From: Engelhardtia mirabilis
GTDB taxonomy: Bacteria > Planctomycetota > UBA1135 > GCA-002686595
DNA length: 64,000 nucleotides
Reading direction: 5' to 3'
NCBI RefSeq assembly: GCF_007748095.1
Contig: NZ_CP036287.1
Span: 2,666,001-2,730,000, forward strand
Shown here in pieces: positions 34,908 through 44,254 of this stretch. The notes under the pieces were generated by a model. The model made no database searches. It saw nothing but the letters and a program-made list of their open reading frames with translations, and was not told where the DNA came from. The translations under genes were made by a program, and so were the position numbers. Position 1 is the stretch's first letter; each line of letters begins with the position of its first letter.

Positions 34908-37679
34908 ATGGCCAAGTTCTCTCGTTCCGCAGCCTGCCCCGCGCTCGCGGCCTTCACCCTTCTCGCGGCCTCCGGCCTGGGTCAGGCCCAGACGGTCGTC
35001 GTGACGACCCCGCCCCCCGGCTCGCAGACCAGTCTGGTGAGCGCCGAAGTCGAGGGCCTGGTGGTCGGCCTGCCCGGCCCCGCCCCGGTCTCGTCGGTCT
35101 TCGTTCGGACCCGCTACCCGAATGGGACTTCCAACCCGCCGATGGCCAAGGACGGGGCCTACACCCCCGGCGTCCTCGGTTGGGAGTACGACCTCGACTG
35201 GAACGAGCTGACCGGCCTCGGGACCTGGAAGGGCCGCTGCCAGTGGCTCGCCAGCGGCACGAACTTCATGGACGTGTACCTGCCGACGGACACATTCGGC
35301 TCGCCGTCCTACACCCAGAGCCTGGTCTTCCAGGGCGCGGGCATCAACGTGTCCGACGTGATCGCGGCCATCCACCCCGTGCAGCGCACGGTCGACGTGG
35401 TGCGTGCCGACGGTAGCGACGGCGCGATCGAGTTCCTGATGGACGTGTTCAACACGACCCAGAGCCAGACCTACACGGTCGACGTCGAAGCCAAGATCGA
35501 GCTGCCCAGCGGCCAGATCGTCCAGCTCCCCATGGGCGGCCCGGGCATCGACGCGGTCAACTACACGATCATCCCCGGCGACTTCCAGTACACCTCCGTG
35601 GTGGACCCGGATGGAATGCGGTTCGCCTTCGACCTGACCCAGGCGCCCTTCCCGCAACCCGTGCAGGAGGGGGCCTACCGCATGGAGGTCTTCGTCTACG
35701 ACGGCCCGGCGCTGATCTACCTGGACGAGGACGTCGACTTCTGGGTCACCGATCGCAGCGGCAAGGACTTCCGCGACGTCACCCGCGGCAGCGGTCTCGA
35801 CGAGGTCTACCTGACCGGTGGCAACCTGCCCTCGGCCGGCAACGGGATGGCGGCCTTCGACTACAACAGCGACGGCCTGACGGACATCTTTTTCACCAAC
35901 CCTGCCAGCGACAAGGCGTTCATCGCGATCGGGCCCAACTGGCCCTTCCCCGGTGGCCGCAACTACCTGATGCAGAACAACGGTGATGGGACCTTCACCG
36001 ACGTGACGGTTGCCGCCGGTGTCGATGGCGATCCCACCGTCGGCTCCTACGGTGCCGCCTGGGGCGACATCAACAAGGACGGCTACAACGACCTCGTCGT
36101 CGGCAACCGCGACAGCGCCATCTACACCTACCGCAACAACGGTGACGGCACCTTCACCGACGTGGCCCTCAACTCCTTCGGCGGGCCGACCTCCGAGTGG
36201 AACATGGTGCCGCGACTGGGCGACTACGACGCCGACGGTGACCTCGACCTGTACATCGGCAAGTACATGGGCGGGTTCAACACGACCTGGGCGGTCACGG
36301 GCGATCGGGACCGTCTGTTCCGCAACGAGTTCGTCGAAGGCAACCTGGATCCGACCTTCACCGACTGGCCGCTCTTCACCGACGTGACGACCGTGTCCGG
36401 CACCGGCAACTTGGGTCTGGCCCTGGCGGCGACCTTCGCCGACGTGAACAACGACGGCAACCTCGACATCGCGGCCCACAACGACTTCGGCGCCTTCGCC
36501 ATCCCGAACCAGCTCTACATGGGCGACGGTGCGGGCCACTTCATCGAGTCGGGCGCGACCACGGGCTACGACAAGCGCGAGTTCTCGATGGGAGTCTCGC
36601 TCTCCGACCTCGACCGCGACGGTTGGCTCGACTCCTACTCGTCGAGCATCGGTCGCAACTCCCTGCTGCTCTCCAACGGCGACGGGACCTGGACCGACTC
36701 GGCTACGGGCTCCGGCGCCGAGGGCGACTTCATGGCTTCCGGCCCCGAGGCCGACGGCCTGAACCTCGACGACAACTGGGGCATCATGTCCTGGGACTAC
36801 GACCTGGATCAGGACACCGACCTCTACGTGGCCGGCTCGGACCTCTCGGTGGGCTACAACATGCCGATCGCCGAGCTGCACCCGGACTCGGTGTACGAGA
36901 ACGACGGCACGGCCCACTTCACCCGTCGCGCCGTGGACCTGGGTCTGGCCAACGGAGCGCGGACCCGCTCGATCCTGTCCATCGACGTCGACCTCGACGG
37001 CGACCTGGACGTGATCACCTCGGCCGAGAACGAGGGCGTGACGTTGATGCGGAACGACCTCGTGACCACCAACCACTGGCTGCGCCTGCGGCCCAGCACG
37101 TGGCGGTCGGCCCCGGGCGGCTTCAACACGAAGTTCACCGTCAAGACCCCGGGTGTGACCCAGTACGGCGAGGTCATGACCGAGTCGGCCCACGCGACCT
37201 CGCCCGACAACACCCTGACCTTCGGGCTCGGCCCGAACACCAAGGCCGAAGTCGTGGCCCAGTGGCCCCGCGGCGGCTCGACGACCTGGTTCACCCGCAG
37301 CGGTGACACCGAGCATCTCCTGTACGAGACCGTGATCCAGGTCGCGGGCGGGATCGACGGCTCCGTCAACACGGGCAACATCCCGGACCTGAAGGTCTTC
37401 GGGCCCCCCGGGCACTTCGCCTTGGCGGCATTGGGCAACCCGTTGGTCGGCTTCGGCCTGCCCCTGCCCACCGGCGGCTCGCTCGACATCTTCCCCTTCT
37501 TCGACTACCCCCTGGCCCAGATCCTGCCCTTGAGCGGCAGCGGCGAAGCGAACTGGATCCTGGGTCCGGTGCCGGCCTCGGCCTCGGGCCTGGTCTTCGA
37601 GTTGCAGATGGTGACGCTCAACCCGGCCACCCTGGTCTTCGACTCGAAGTCCGGTGTGAGCACGTTGACGATCAACTGA
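34908..37679 (+). CDS. Secreted VCBS/FG-GAP protein with ASPIC/UnbV domain
   Basis: From ATG 34908 the product is 923 residues with a signal peptide (LAAFTLLAASGLGQAQ). After ~300 residues of beta-sandwich-like sequence come seven calcium-type propeller loops: DYNSDGLTDIFF, DINKDGYNDLVV, DYDADGDLDLYI, DVNNDGNLDIAA, DLDRDGWLDSYS, DYDLDQDTDLYV and DVDLDGDLDVIT. An ASPIC/UnbV segment follows (NTLTFGLGPNTKAEVVAQWP). The last ~90 residues form a terminal module like that of the protein at 10281-11321. It is presumably a large extracellular adhesion or binding protein. A strong hairpin follows the gene. Confidence 0.9.
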   Translation: MAKFSRSAACPALAAFTLLAASGLGQAQTVVVTTPPPGSQTSLVSAEVEGLVVGLPGPAPVSSVFVRTRYPNGTSNPPMAKDGAYTPGVLGWEYDLDWNELTGLGTWKGRCQWLASGTNFMDVYLPTDTFGSPSYTQSLVFQGAGINVSDVIAAIHPVQRTVDVVRADGSDGAIEFLMDVFNTTQSQTYTVDVEAKIELPSGQIVQLPMGGPGIDAVNYTIIPGDFQYTSVVDPDGMRFAFDLTQAPFPQPVQEGAYRMEVFVYDGPALIYLDEDVDFWVTDRSGKDFRDVTRGSGLDEVYLTGGNLPSAGNGMAAFDYNSDGLTDIFFTNPASDKAFIAIGPNWPFPGGRNYLMQNNGDGTFTDVTVAAGVDGDPTVGSYGAAWGDINKDGYNDLVVGNRDSAIYTYRNNGDGTFTDVALNSFGGPTSEWNMVPRLGDYDADGDLDLYIGKYMGGFNTTWAVTGDRDRLFRNEFVEGNLDPTFTDWPLFTDVTTVSGTGNLGLALAATFADVNNDGNLDIAAHNDFGAFAIPNQLYMGDGAGHFIESGATTGYDKREFSMGVSLSDLDRDGWLDSYSSSIGRNSLLLSNGDGTWTDSATGSGAEGDFMASGPEADGLNLDDNWGIMSWDYDLDQDTDLYVAGSDLSVGYNMPIAELHPDSVYENDGTAHFTRRAVDLGLANGARTRSILSIDVDLDGDLDVITSAENEGVTLMRNDLVTTNHWLRLRPSTWRSAPGGFNTKFTVKTPGVTQYGEVMTESAHATSPDNTLTFGLGPNTKAEVVAQWPRGGSTTWFTRSGDTEHLLYETVIQVAGGIDGSVNTGNIPDLKVFGPPGHFALAALGNPLVGFGLPLPTGGSLDIFPFFDYPLAQILPLSGSGEANWILGPVPASASGLVFELQMVTLNPATLVFDSKSGVSTLTIN

Positions 37680-37699
37680 GCCGAGTCCGCGCGCGCCGG

Positions 37700-37731
37700 C
37701 GGCCCCGTCCTTTCAACGAAGGGCGGGGCCG
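37700..37731 (+). terminator. Terminator-like hairpin after the VCBS gene
   Basis: CGGCCCCGTCCTT and AAGGGCGGGGCCG pair over 13 bp with one G-T wobble around a TCAACG loop. It begins 20 nt after the stop codon. There is no T-run, as is usual for GC-rich genomes. Confidence 0.65.
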
Positions 37732-37820
37732 TCGGCCGTTCGGGGACTCGAAAGCTACGGGCCGTCGGAACGTAGGGCATCATCTGCGACGACCGCGGCC
37801 ACCGGGTCGCGCACCGAACC

Positions 37821-39179
37821 ATGCTGCAATCGAACCACCATCGCCTTCCCTCCCGTGCGGCCTCGACCTTCGCCCTGACTCTGGGCGGCCTGGGCTGCTG
37901 CATCTCGCTCACCGCGTGCTCCGGCGCTTCGGCCCAGGAGCCTGCGCAGAGCGAAGAACTCGCCGCGATGACGAAACTGGCGCGCGAGATCCAGGTCGAG
38001 GTCGCCGTGCTGCGCGGGCTCGACTTCAACGCCGACGTGCCGGTCGAGATCGCGACGTTGGAGGGCTTCAGGGCCTACGCAGCGGAGCGCATGGAGTCGG
38101 TCGGGAACCAGACCCAGCGTGAGGCCCAGGAGCTGGGCGCCAAGATGCTGGGGCTGATCCCGACCGAGATGGACTACTGGGGCGAGACGCTCGAGATCCT
38201 CGGCGGTCAAGTGGGGGGCTACTACGACCCCGAGCGCGACACCTTCTCGATCATGGCCGGGGTCACCGGCGCACTGGCCCAGAGCGTGCTGTCCCACGAG
38301 CTGGTGCACGCGCTCGACGACCAGCACTTCGACCTCGGCGGGGCCATGGAGAGCCGCGCCGAGGACACCGACCGACTGACCGCCTACCACGCCGTGGTGG
38401 AGGGCTCGGCGATGGTCGTCCAGACGGTCTGGACCATGCAGCACATCGGCGACTTCTCCGCCGCCGACATCGCCGAGATGAGCGATGTGACGCCCCAGGA
38501 GCTGTTCGAGACGGCGCCGTACATCTGGATGCCGGTGCTGTTCTCCTACCTGCGCGGTCAGTGCTTCCTGCAGCGCACCGAGTCCCTGCTGGCCGCCCAG
38601 ACGCGCAAGTTCGATCCGGCCGACCTCGACCGGGCCTTCCGCGAGCCGCCGACCTCCACCGAGCAGATCCTGCACCCGGCGAAGTACTGGGATCCCGAGC
38701 AACGGGACGAGCCCGCGGTCGTGCGCGTCACCGCCCCTGAAGGCAGCGTTTGGCAGCCGGTCCACAGCGAAGTTCTCGGCGAGTTCGGGCTGCGCCTGGT
38801 CGCCGCGGCGCCCGACTCGATCGAGGTGCCCGACGCCGCCAACCCGATGTCCTTCCTGTCGATCGAGTTCACGTCGGACGAGTCCGATGGCTGGGAGGGC
38901 GACTGCGCCCAGCTCTTCGAGCGCGACGGGGCATCGCTGTTGGTGTTGGCGACGGTGTGGGAGACCGAGATCGACCGGGACGAGTTCGCCGAGGCCATGG
39001 ACGCCCGCCGCGACGCCCTGTTGACCGCGGCCCAGGCCCTCGGCCGACATCGAGGCACGACCCTGGCCAGCGTCGCTGCGCAGCCGGTGGGCGAGCTCGA
39101 GTTCCAACTGGTGATCGGGATCGGCGTGGGCTCCCCCGACTTGGTCGGCACGGGCTTCGAGGTCGTGATCGAGCGCTGA
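37821..39179 (+). CDS. Zinc metalloprotease-like lipoprotein
   Basis: The 452-residue protein has a lipoprotein signal (SLTAC, Cys33). The motif HELVHALDDQHFDL (His159-Glu160-x2-His163) is an HExxH zinc site. A later stretch (YHAVVEGSAMVV) supplies a conserved Glu in the position expected for a third ligand. The C-terminal ~150 residues are alpha/beta and may bind substrate. This resembles uncharacterised planctomycete and actinobacterial exported metalloproteases; the substrate is unknown. It converges on the 39201 gene with only 21 bp between stops. Confidence 0.82.
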   Translation: MLQSNHHRLPSRAASTFALTLGGLGCCISLTACSGASAQEPAQSEELAAMTKLAREIQVEVAVLRGLDFNADVPVEIATLEGFRAYAAERMESVGNQTQREAQELGAKMLGLIPTEMDYWGETLEILGGQVGGYYDPERDTFSIMAGVTGALAQSVLSHELVHALDDQHFDLGGAMESRAEDTDRLTAYHAVVEGSAMVVQTVWTMQHIGDFSAADIAEMSDVTPQELFETAPYIWMPVLFSYLRGQCFLQRTESLLAAQTRKFDPADLDRAFREPPTSTEQILHPAKYWDPEQRDEPAVVRVTAPEGSVWQPVHSEVLGEFGLRLVAAAPDSIEVPDAANPMSFLSIEFTSDESDGWEGDCAQLFERDGASLLVLATVWETEIDRDEFAEAMDARRDALLTAAQALGRHRGTTLASVAAQPVGELEFQLVIGIGVGSPDLVGTGFEVVIER

Positions 39180-39200
39180 CCCTCGGTCGCCGGCCCGACC

Positions 39201-42200
39201 TCAGGGGAACCGCAGATCCAACCGGGTCGTTTCCCCGGCCGTCACCTCGGCCCGGGCCTGGAGGTCGTCGTCGGGGTTGCCGGGGCCCTGCGGCAGCACG
39301 CGCAGGTCCCAGGTTCCCTGCGCCAGACCGCCCAGGGCGACGGAGCCGTTGACGATGGAGTCCACACGGCGGTCCTGCCCCTGGGTTCCCCGGCGGGTAG
39401 CCTCCGCGATGTAGCGGCGCGGCGCGGAACCATCCGGATTGGCGACCGACACGAACAGGGTTCCGCCCACAACCAGCTCGAGATCGACGTCGCCGCAGAC
39501 GACATCCCGCGCGACCTCGACCGGGCCGGCAGTGCCGGCGAGGTACTGGCCGCCCCAGGCCACGACGGTCAAGGGCGTGTCGGTCGGGACGCCGCGCAAC
39601 ACGTAGCTCCCGTCCGCTTCGGTGGTCACGCGTTCGACTGCGGGGACGCCCTCCTGCTCCATCAAGTACCGCTCGGGTCCCGTTCGGCCGGGCAGGGCTC
39701 GGATGGTCAGGTTGCTGAGGGACCCCGGCACGAAGCCGCCCTCGAAAACCGCGACGCGCATGCCCGGCAGCGCGGCGCCCGACGCGTTGCGTACCACCCC
39801 TCGGATCTCGGTCACTGGCAGGTCCAGGTCGAGTCGGTTGTCGCCCGGACTCAGCAGCAGCTGCTCCTCGTGGGCGGAGAGACGATCTGGATGGGTGATC
39901 CGCAGCAGGTAGCTGCCGACCTCCAGGGGCGGGAAGCGATAGGTCCCCTCGCCGATCGAGGTCGTCGAGGCCGCTGCGGGTGAGCTGGCGTCCCCCGGGT
40001 GGAGGGCCAGGCGTGCGCCGATCAGAGGGCGACCGCTCTCGGTGACCTGCCCGGTGAGCTCGCCCGTCGCGGGGGCGTGGACCGCCACGGTCGCCGTCTC
40101 ACCGTCGACGACGTCGACCTCGACCCAGCCGCCTGTACCGGGCTGCTCGAAGTCGACGATCATCGACGAACCCGACAACAGGGTGGGGCTGATGGAGCGG
40201 CGCTCGAGGCGAAATCCGTGGCGGCCGGCTTCGAGTCGATCGATCAAGACTCGGCCGGACGGGTCGGTGACGTGGCGACGGCCCGTGCCCGGCGGCAGTG
40301 GCATCCGGGCGGCGTCGCGCTCCGCTGGCGGGCGGCGCTCGATACGGACATTCCGCAGGGGCTCGCCGTGCTCGTCGAAGGCCTCGACCAACACGGAACC
40401 TCCGGCGACCAGCAGGGCCTCGTAGTCCAGCAGCGGCTCGGAGGGTGAGACTTCGATGCCCTCGACCTCCAGCACGGCGTGGTGTGGCGACTCGACGCGC
40501 AGCACACACGGACCCAGCGCCGGTGCGGTCAGCACGGCGACTCCGGCAGAGTCCGTGCGCTGGACTTCGGCCAGGTCAGGGTTGCCGCTCTGCAAGCTCG
40601 CCTCGCCCCATTGCGCGGCGATAGCGTGCTTGAAGCGCCGTTCCGATGCGGCGAAGGGGTCGTCGCGCTGGGGACTCAGGGAGACGCTGGCCCCGGCGAC
40701 CGGTGAGCGGTCGGCGGCGTCGAGCACCGTGACCCTCAGGGTTGGCACCGGCTCCAGGAGGATGTCGCCCAGCGAGAGCTCTGCACCGGGCACCAGGGCG
40801 ATGTCGCGCAGCTCGCGTTGGGCGAATCCCGCGGCCTGAATCGTCAGCTGCAGGCGATCCTCCTCGTCGAAGGTCCCCAGGTCCTCCAGGAACACGCGCC
40901 CGCCCGGGTGCACCGAAAGGGGCGTGCCGTCGAAGTCGAGCAGCGGCCGCTGGAGCGCGTCGCCGTAGTGCACGACGAACTCCGAGAGGGGAGCTCCCGT
41001 CCGCCCGTTGAGGACCCGGAAGGAGAGCCCGGCCCCGGTTGTGTAGGCGAGGAGCACTCCGCGCTCGCCGGCGGATGCACGTGCGGACTCGGAGCGGACC
41101 AAGGCGCCGGCGAGGGCGCTCGGAGCGTTGTCGTACTGCCGCTCGAAGGCCTGAAGCTCGTACTCGCGGCCAGCGAGGAGGCCGGTCAGGGCGAAGCGAC
41201 CTTCCCCGTCCACCGCGGCCATCGGGGTCCGGCGAAGCCCGGGAGCCTCCAAGGCGTCGTCCTGGCCGAGGGGTGACAGGCGGGCCTGGACTCGGACTCG
41301 TTCCAGCACGAACGACGGCGCGCCGGTCACGCGACCTTCGATGTCGGCACCCCGCTCGAGCGCGAACTCGAGACCGCTGCGCCGCTCGCCGGGTCGCTCG
41401 GCTCGGCCGTGGAAGTAACCGGACGGATGGCCCGCGGCCGTCACCTCGATCGACCACGGACCACAGGCCAGGCGGTCGATGGTGAAGGTCCCCGCGGCGT
41501 CGGAGGTTGCGAGGGGCGCGGGTGCCAGCAGGGCCGCGTCTTGGGTCGGGCCTCGTTCGTTCCGCAGCAACCGCAGCTCGGCTCCCACCACCGGCGCTCC
41601 GTCGAAATCGACGACCCTGCCTGCGATCTGCGCGCCCTGCACCAGGGCGATGGTCCGCAGCGTGGAGTCTGCGGCGAAGTCGCCGGTCAGGTCGTCGTCC
41701 TCGTAGGGAGCGAAGCCCGCGGCCAGGACCGCCAGGCGGAGGATCTCGGTGGGGGTGGCCGCGAGCTCGAAGCTGCCATCGGCGTCTGTCAGCGCCTCGC
41801 TCACGCCAGGTTGTAGCCGCGCGTTCCCGCGAGCACCGATCGCGGAGGGAGAGTCCGCATGGACGTAGTCCAAGGGCAAGCCCGGCCGCCCCGACGCCAG
41901 AACCCGCGCACCAGCCACCGGGTTCCCCGACATGTCGACCACGTGCCCCCCGGTTCCGATCGTCTCACCCTGCGCTGCGTCGTACGAAGTCGGCTCGGGC
42001 GAGGCCAGTGCTCGGGACCGACCGCCGGGTCGCTCGAGCTCGCCCGGGGCACCCAAGGGGCTCGGGTCTGAAAAAGCCGGTGTACCGACAGCGCTCGGGA
42101 TTGCGCCACTGCTTGCCCTCGAAGCTCGGGCGTCGCCGTCGTCATTCTTCGGCCAGAACACTCCGCCGATCTTCGGCCAGAACACACCGCCGATCGTCAC

Positions 42201-42245
42201 GACCAGAGCCGCGACGAGAATCGAAAGACCGGCCCGATAGTTCAT
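39201..42245 (-). CDS. Large carboxypeptidase-regulatory-like repeat protein
   Basis: ATG 42245 is preceded by GAGGGAG at 6 nt, which fixes the start and gives 1,014 residues. Residues 6-22 are a signal-anchor helix. The remainder is a string of about seven CarboxypepD_reg-like beta-sandwiches (GHVVDMSGNPVAGARV, GRVVDFDGAPVVGAEL, VTVLDAADRSPVAGASV, GQVTESGRPLIGARLAL, GVVRNASGAALPGMRV). Such repeats are found in secreted, sugar- or protein-binding proteins. There is no TonB or peptidase domain, so the role is probably structural or adhesive. A 24-bp in-frame duplication sits right after the membrane helix. Confidence 0.88.
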   Translation of the reverse strand: MNYRAGLSILVAALVVTIGGVFWPKIGGVFWPKNDDGDARASRASSGAIPSAVGTPAFSDPSPLGAPGELERPGGRSRALASPEPTSYDAAQGETIGTGGHVVDMSGNPVAGARVLASGRPGLPLDYVHADSPSAIGARGNARLQPGVSEALTDADGSFELAATPTEILRLAVLAAGFAPYEDDDLTGDFAADSTLRTIALVQGAQIAGRVVDFDGAPVVGAELRLLRNERGPTQDAALLAPAPLATSDAAGTFTIDRLACGPWSIEVTAAGHPSGYFHGRAERPGERRSGLEFALERGADIEGRVTGAPSFVLERVRVQARLSPLGQDDALEAPGLRRTPMAAVDGEGRFALTGLLAGREYELQAFERQYDNAPSALAGALVRSESARASAGERGVLLAYTTGAGLSFRVLNGRTGAPLSEFVVHYGDALQRPLLDFDGTPLSVHPGGRVFLEDLGTFDEEDRLQLTIQAAGFAQRELRDIALVPGAELSLGDILLEPVPTLRVTVLDAADRSPVAGASVSLSPQRDDPFAASERRFKHAIAAQWGEASLQSGNPDLAEVQRTDSAGVAVLTAPALGPCVLRVESPHHAVLEVEGIEVSPSEPLLDYEALLVAGGSVLVEAFDEHGEPLRNVRIERRPPAERDAARMPLPPGTGRRHVTDPSGRVLIDRLEAGRHGFRLERRSISPTLLSGSSMIVDFEQPGTGGWVEVDVVDGETATVAVHAPATGELTGQVTESGRPLIGARLALHPGDASSPAAASTTSIGEGTYRFPPLEVGSYLLRITHPDRLSAHEEQLLLSPGDNRLDLDLPVTEIRGVVRNASGAALPGMRVAVFEGGFVPGSLSNLTIRALPGRTGPERYLMEQEGVPAVERVTTEADGSYVLRGVPTDTPLTVVAWGGQYLAGTAGPVEVARDVVCGDVDLELVVGGTLFVSVANPDGSAPRRYIAEATRRGTQGQDRRVDSIVNGSVALGGLAQGTWDLRVLPQGPGNPDDDLQARAEVTAGETTRLDLRFP
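42148..42195 (-). repeat. 24-bp in-frame tandem duplication
   Basis: Two 24-bp units differing at one base encode IGGVFWPK twice, directly after the membrane helix of the repeat protein. The duplication extends the juxtamembrane segment by eight residues. It looks recent. Confidence 0.85.
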
Positions 42246-42713
42246 TCTGATCTCCCTCGAGCGCGTCCCCAGGGCCAATCTCCGTCGGTTGTTCGAGGAG
42301 CAGCGGGAGGGGCAGCGCAAGTTCTGTTCAACGACTTCCCATCGCGAGGGCGACTTGCCCGTCGTCGATCGCCATCGCTTCAACGCTTCGATGCCGAGCC
42401 GAGCTTAGCCCGATTGCCGAGGGCCGCGAGGACTTTGTGGCGCGACCGGCCGACGCGCGAGAGCGGTCGATCGAAGCAGCCGTTGGGCTTTCGTATGTCG
42501 CCTGAATACAGCTTTCTTTGAACGGACATTGCTACTTCGAAAAGCACAAATCGTGCCACTCGACTTCACCGGCTTTTCTGGAATTGGATGCACTTGCGAG
42601 CCATGCAGGTGTGGCTAGCATCGCGATCGCTTTCCCGCAGGCTTCTCCCCGATTCGGTGTACGGCCTGCACTCAATGAACTGCCCGACGTGGGCATCTAC
42701 GAAGGAGACTTTG
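42246..42713. promoter_or_regulatory. Divergent region with AT-richer stretch and possible sigma-70-type promoter
   Basis: This 468 bp lies between the large repeat protein and the small secreted protein. It has an AT-richer stretch at about 42480-42620, unusual here. TTGCGA (42594-42599) and TAGCAT (42616-42621) are spaced 16 bp and could form a promoter for the gene at 42714, leaving a ~90-nt leader. Both hexamers are imperfect. No gene-like frame is present apart from a 5' extension of the downstream gene. Confidence 0.35.
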
Positions 42714-42974
42714 ATGAACGCACTCAAGAACTCGATGAAGGTCGCCGCCCTGACCTGCCTCTTCAGCGGCGCCGGCATGGCCGCTCTCGTCAGCGCGCAG
42801 GACGACACGCCGCCGGTGCCCCCGGGCTACGAGCACACCGGCGTCAAGTGGCACACGGGCCAGGTCGGCTACCTCGAGAAGCAGAACGACGACGGCACGT
42901 GGGTCCACACCGGCATCAAGGTCTACAAGGTGGCCTACAAGCTGAAGAAGATCGAAGTCGATCCGACCAAGTGA
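42714..42974 (+). CDS. Small secreted hypothetical protein
   Basis: AAGGAG lies 6 nt before ATG 42714, the best ribosome site in the window, and rules out the upstream in-frame start at 42588. The product is 86 residues: a signal peptide (VAALTCLFSGAGMAALVSAQ) and a ~55-residue mature part with Tyr, Trp and Lys (VKWHTGQVGYLEKQNDDGTW, then KVYKVAYKLKKIEV). The strong initiation signals suggest high expression. No family is recognised. A strong hairpin lies 95 nt downstream. Confidence 0.83.
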   Translation: MNALKNSMKVAALTCLFSGAGMAALVSAQDDTPPVPPGYEHTGVKWHTGQVGYLEKQNDDGTWVHTGIKVYKVAYKLKKIEVDPTK

Positions 42975-43068
42975 GACGCCTGACGTGACGTCCACCCGCC
43001 GGTGAACTCGAGGTCACTCGGCGACGTGGGCGCAGGTCGCGGAGGGATCGATCGATCCCCCCGATGCC

Positions 43069-43099
43069 CGGGTTCCCCGCGAACTGAGCGGGGAACCCG
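43069..43099 (+). terminator. Strong terminator-like hairpin
   Basis: CGGGTTCCCCGC and GCGGGGAACCCG form a perfect 12-bp stem around a 7-nt loop (GAACTGA). It separates the small secreted gene from the cytochrome operon beginning at 43133, and may act as terminator or as a 5' processing or attenuation structure for that operon. Confidence 0.7.
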
Positions 43100-43132
43100 C
43101 GGCTGCGCTCGAGAGGACGGAGGGGTTCAAGC

Positions 43133-44254
43133 ATGCACGCGATCGACCTTGCTCGGAACAACGGACCAGCGCTCTTGGGGGCGAGTCTTGCCGTGGTGGC
43201 AGTCGTTGTCTTTGCGGCCATCCGCGCTGGCTCGCCCCAGGCGGCGTCGGCGCCCAGCGCGGATCCGAATCGTTCCCTTACTCCGCTCCTGGTCGACAGG
43301 GTTCCACTGGGGCTGGATTGGGAGCCGGCGTCCTACCGCGGCCGAACCACGATCGAACCGGCCACGGTGGCTCTCGGCGAACGGTTGTTCTTCGACCCGC
43401 GCTTGTCGCGGTCCGGGCAGATGACTTGCGCGACCTGCCACCAGCCGGAGCGAGCCTTTACGGACGGCCGGGCCCTCGGCCGTGGCGACTCCGGCGAACT
43501 CGTGGGACGCAACGCCCCGACGATCCTCAACCGCGGCACCGGGACCCACCAGTTCTGGGACGGCCGAGCCGAGGACCTCGCCGCCCAGGCCCTGGGACCG
43601 ATGCTCTCCGAGGTGGAGATGGGGTTGACCCACGAGCTGTTCAGCGAGCGCTTCGGCTCGGACCCCGAGATGGTCAGAGAGTTCCGCGAGGTCTTCGGCT
43701 CCGGGCCAGACCTGGAGCTCGCCGCCCGCGCCATTGCGGCGTTCGAGGCCACGCTGGTCACGGCGAATTCCCCCTTCGATCGTTTCGAGTGGGGTGGGGA
43801 GCGCGAGGCCCTCTCGGAGGCCGCCCAACGCGGCCTGCGCCTGTTTCGTCAAGAAGCTGGCTGCACCACTTGCCACACGGGAACCAACTTCACCGATGAG
43901 CTGTTCCACAACCTCGGCGTCGGTTTCGACGGCACGTCCAGCCGGCCAGGTCGCTTCGCCGTGACCGGGGACCACGACGACCTGGGGCGCTACAAGACTC
44001 CCACCCTTCGCAACGTGGAGCTCACGGCGCCCTACATGCACGACGGGAGTCTGGAGACCCTCGACGATGTGCTGACGTTCTACAACGAGGGCGGCCGAGC
44101 CAATCCGAACTTGGACCCGGAGCTGCGGCCCCTCGACCTTTCGCCGGCGCAGTTGGAAGACCTGCGGGCCTTCCTCGAGAGCCTCACCGGCCCGGTCTTC
44201 CGACTGGACAGCGGCCTGTTCCGTGAGGGAGCAAGGGACGGACATGCAGACTGA
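43133..44254 (+). CDS. Di-haem cytochrome c peroxidase / MauG family protein
   Basis: The 373-residue protein has an N-terminal membrane anchor or signal (LLGASLAVVAVVVFAAI) and two haem-c sites: CATCH (99-103) and CTTCH (244-248). Family landmarks include FFDPRLSRSGQMTC, NAPTILNRG, FWDGRAEDL and YKTPTLRNVELTAPYMHDG. Members reduce hydrogen peroxide or, as MauG, carry out protein cross-linking oxidations. It is the first gene of a five-gene overlapping operon, so its electrons probably pass to or from the cupredoxin encoded next. A GGAGG site lies upstream of the ATG. Confidence 0.92.
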   Translation: MHAIDLARNNGPALLGASLAVVAVVVFAAIRAGSPQAASAPSADPNRSLTPLLVDRVPLGLDWEPASYRGRTTIEPATVALGERLFFDPRLSRSGQMTCATCHQPERAFTDGRALGRGDSGELVGRNAPTILNRGTGTHQFWDGRAEDLAAQALGPMLSEVEMGLTHELFSERFGSDPEMVREFREVFGSGPDLELAARAIAAFEATLVTANSPFDRFEWGGEREALSEAAQRGLRLFRQEAGCTTCHTGTNFTDELFHNLGVGFDGTSSRPGRFAVTGDHDDLGRYKTPTLRNVELTAPYMHDGSLETLDDVLTFYNEGGRANPNLDPELRPLDLSPAQLEDLRAFLESLTGPVFRLDSGLFREGARDGHAD

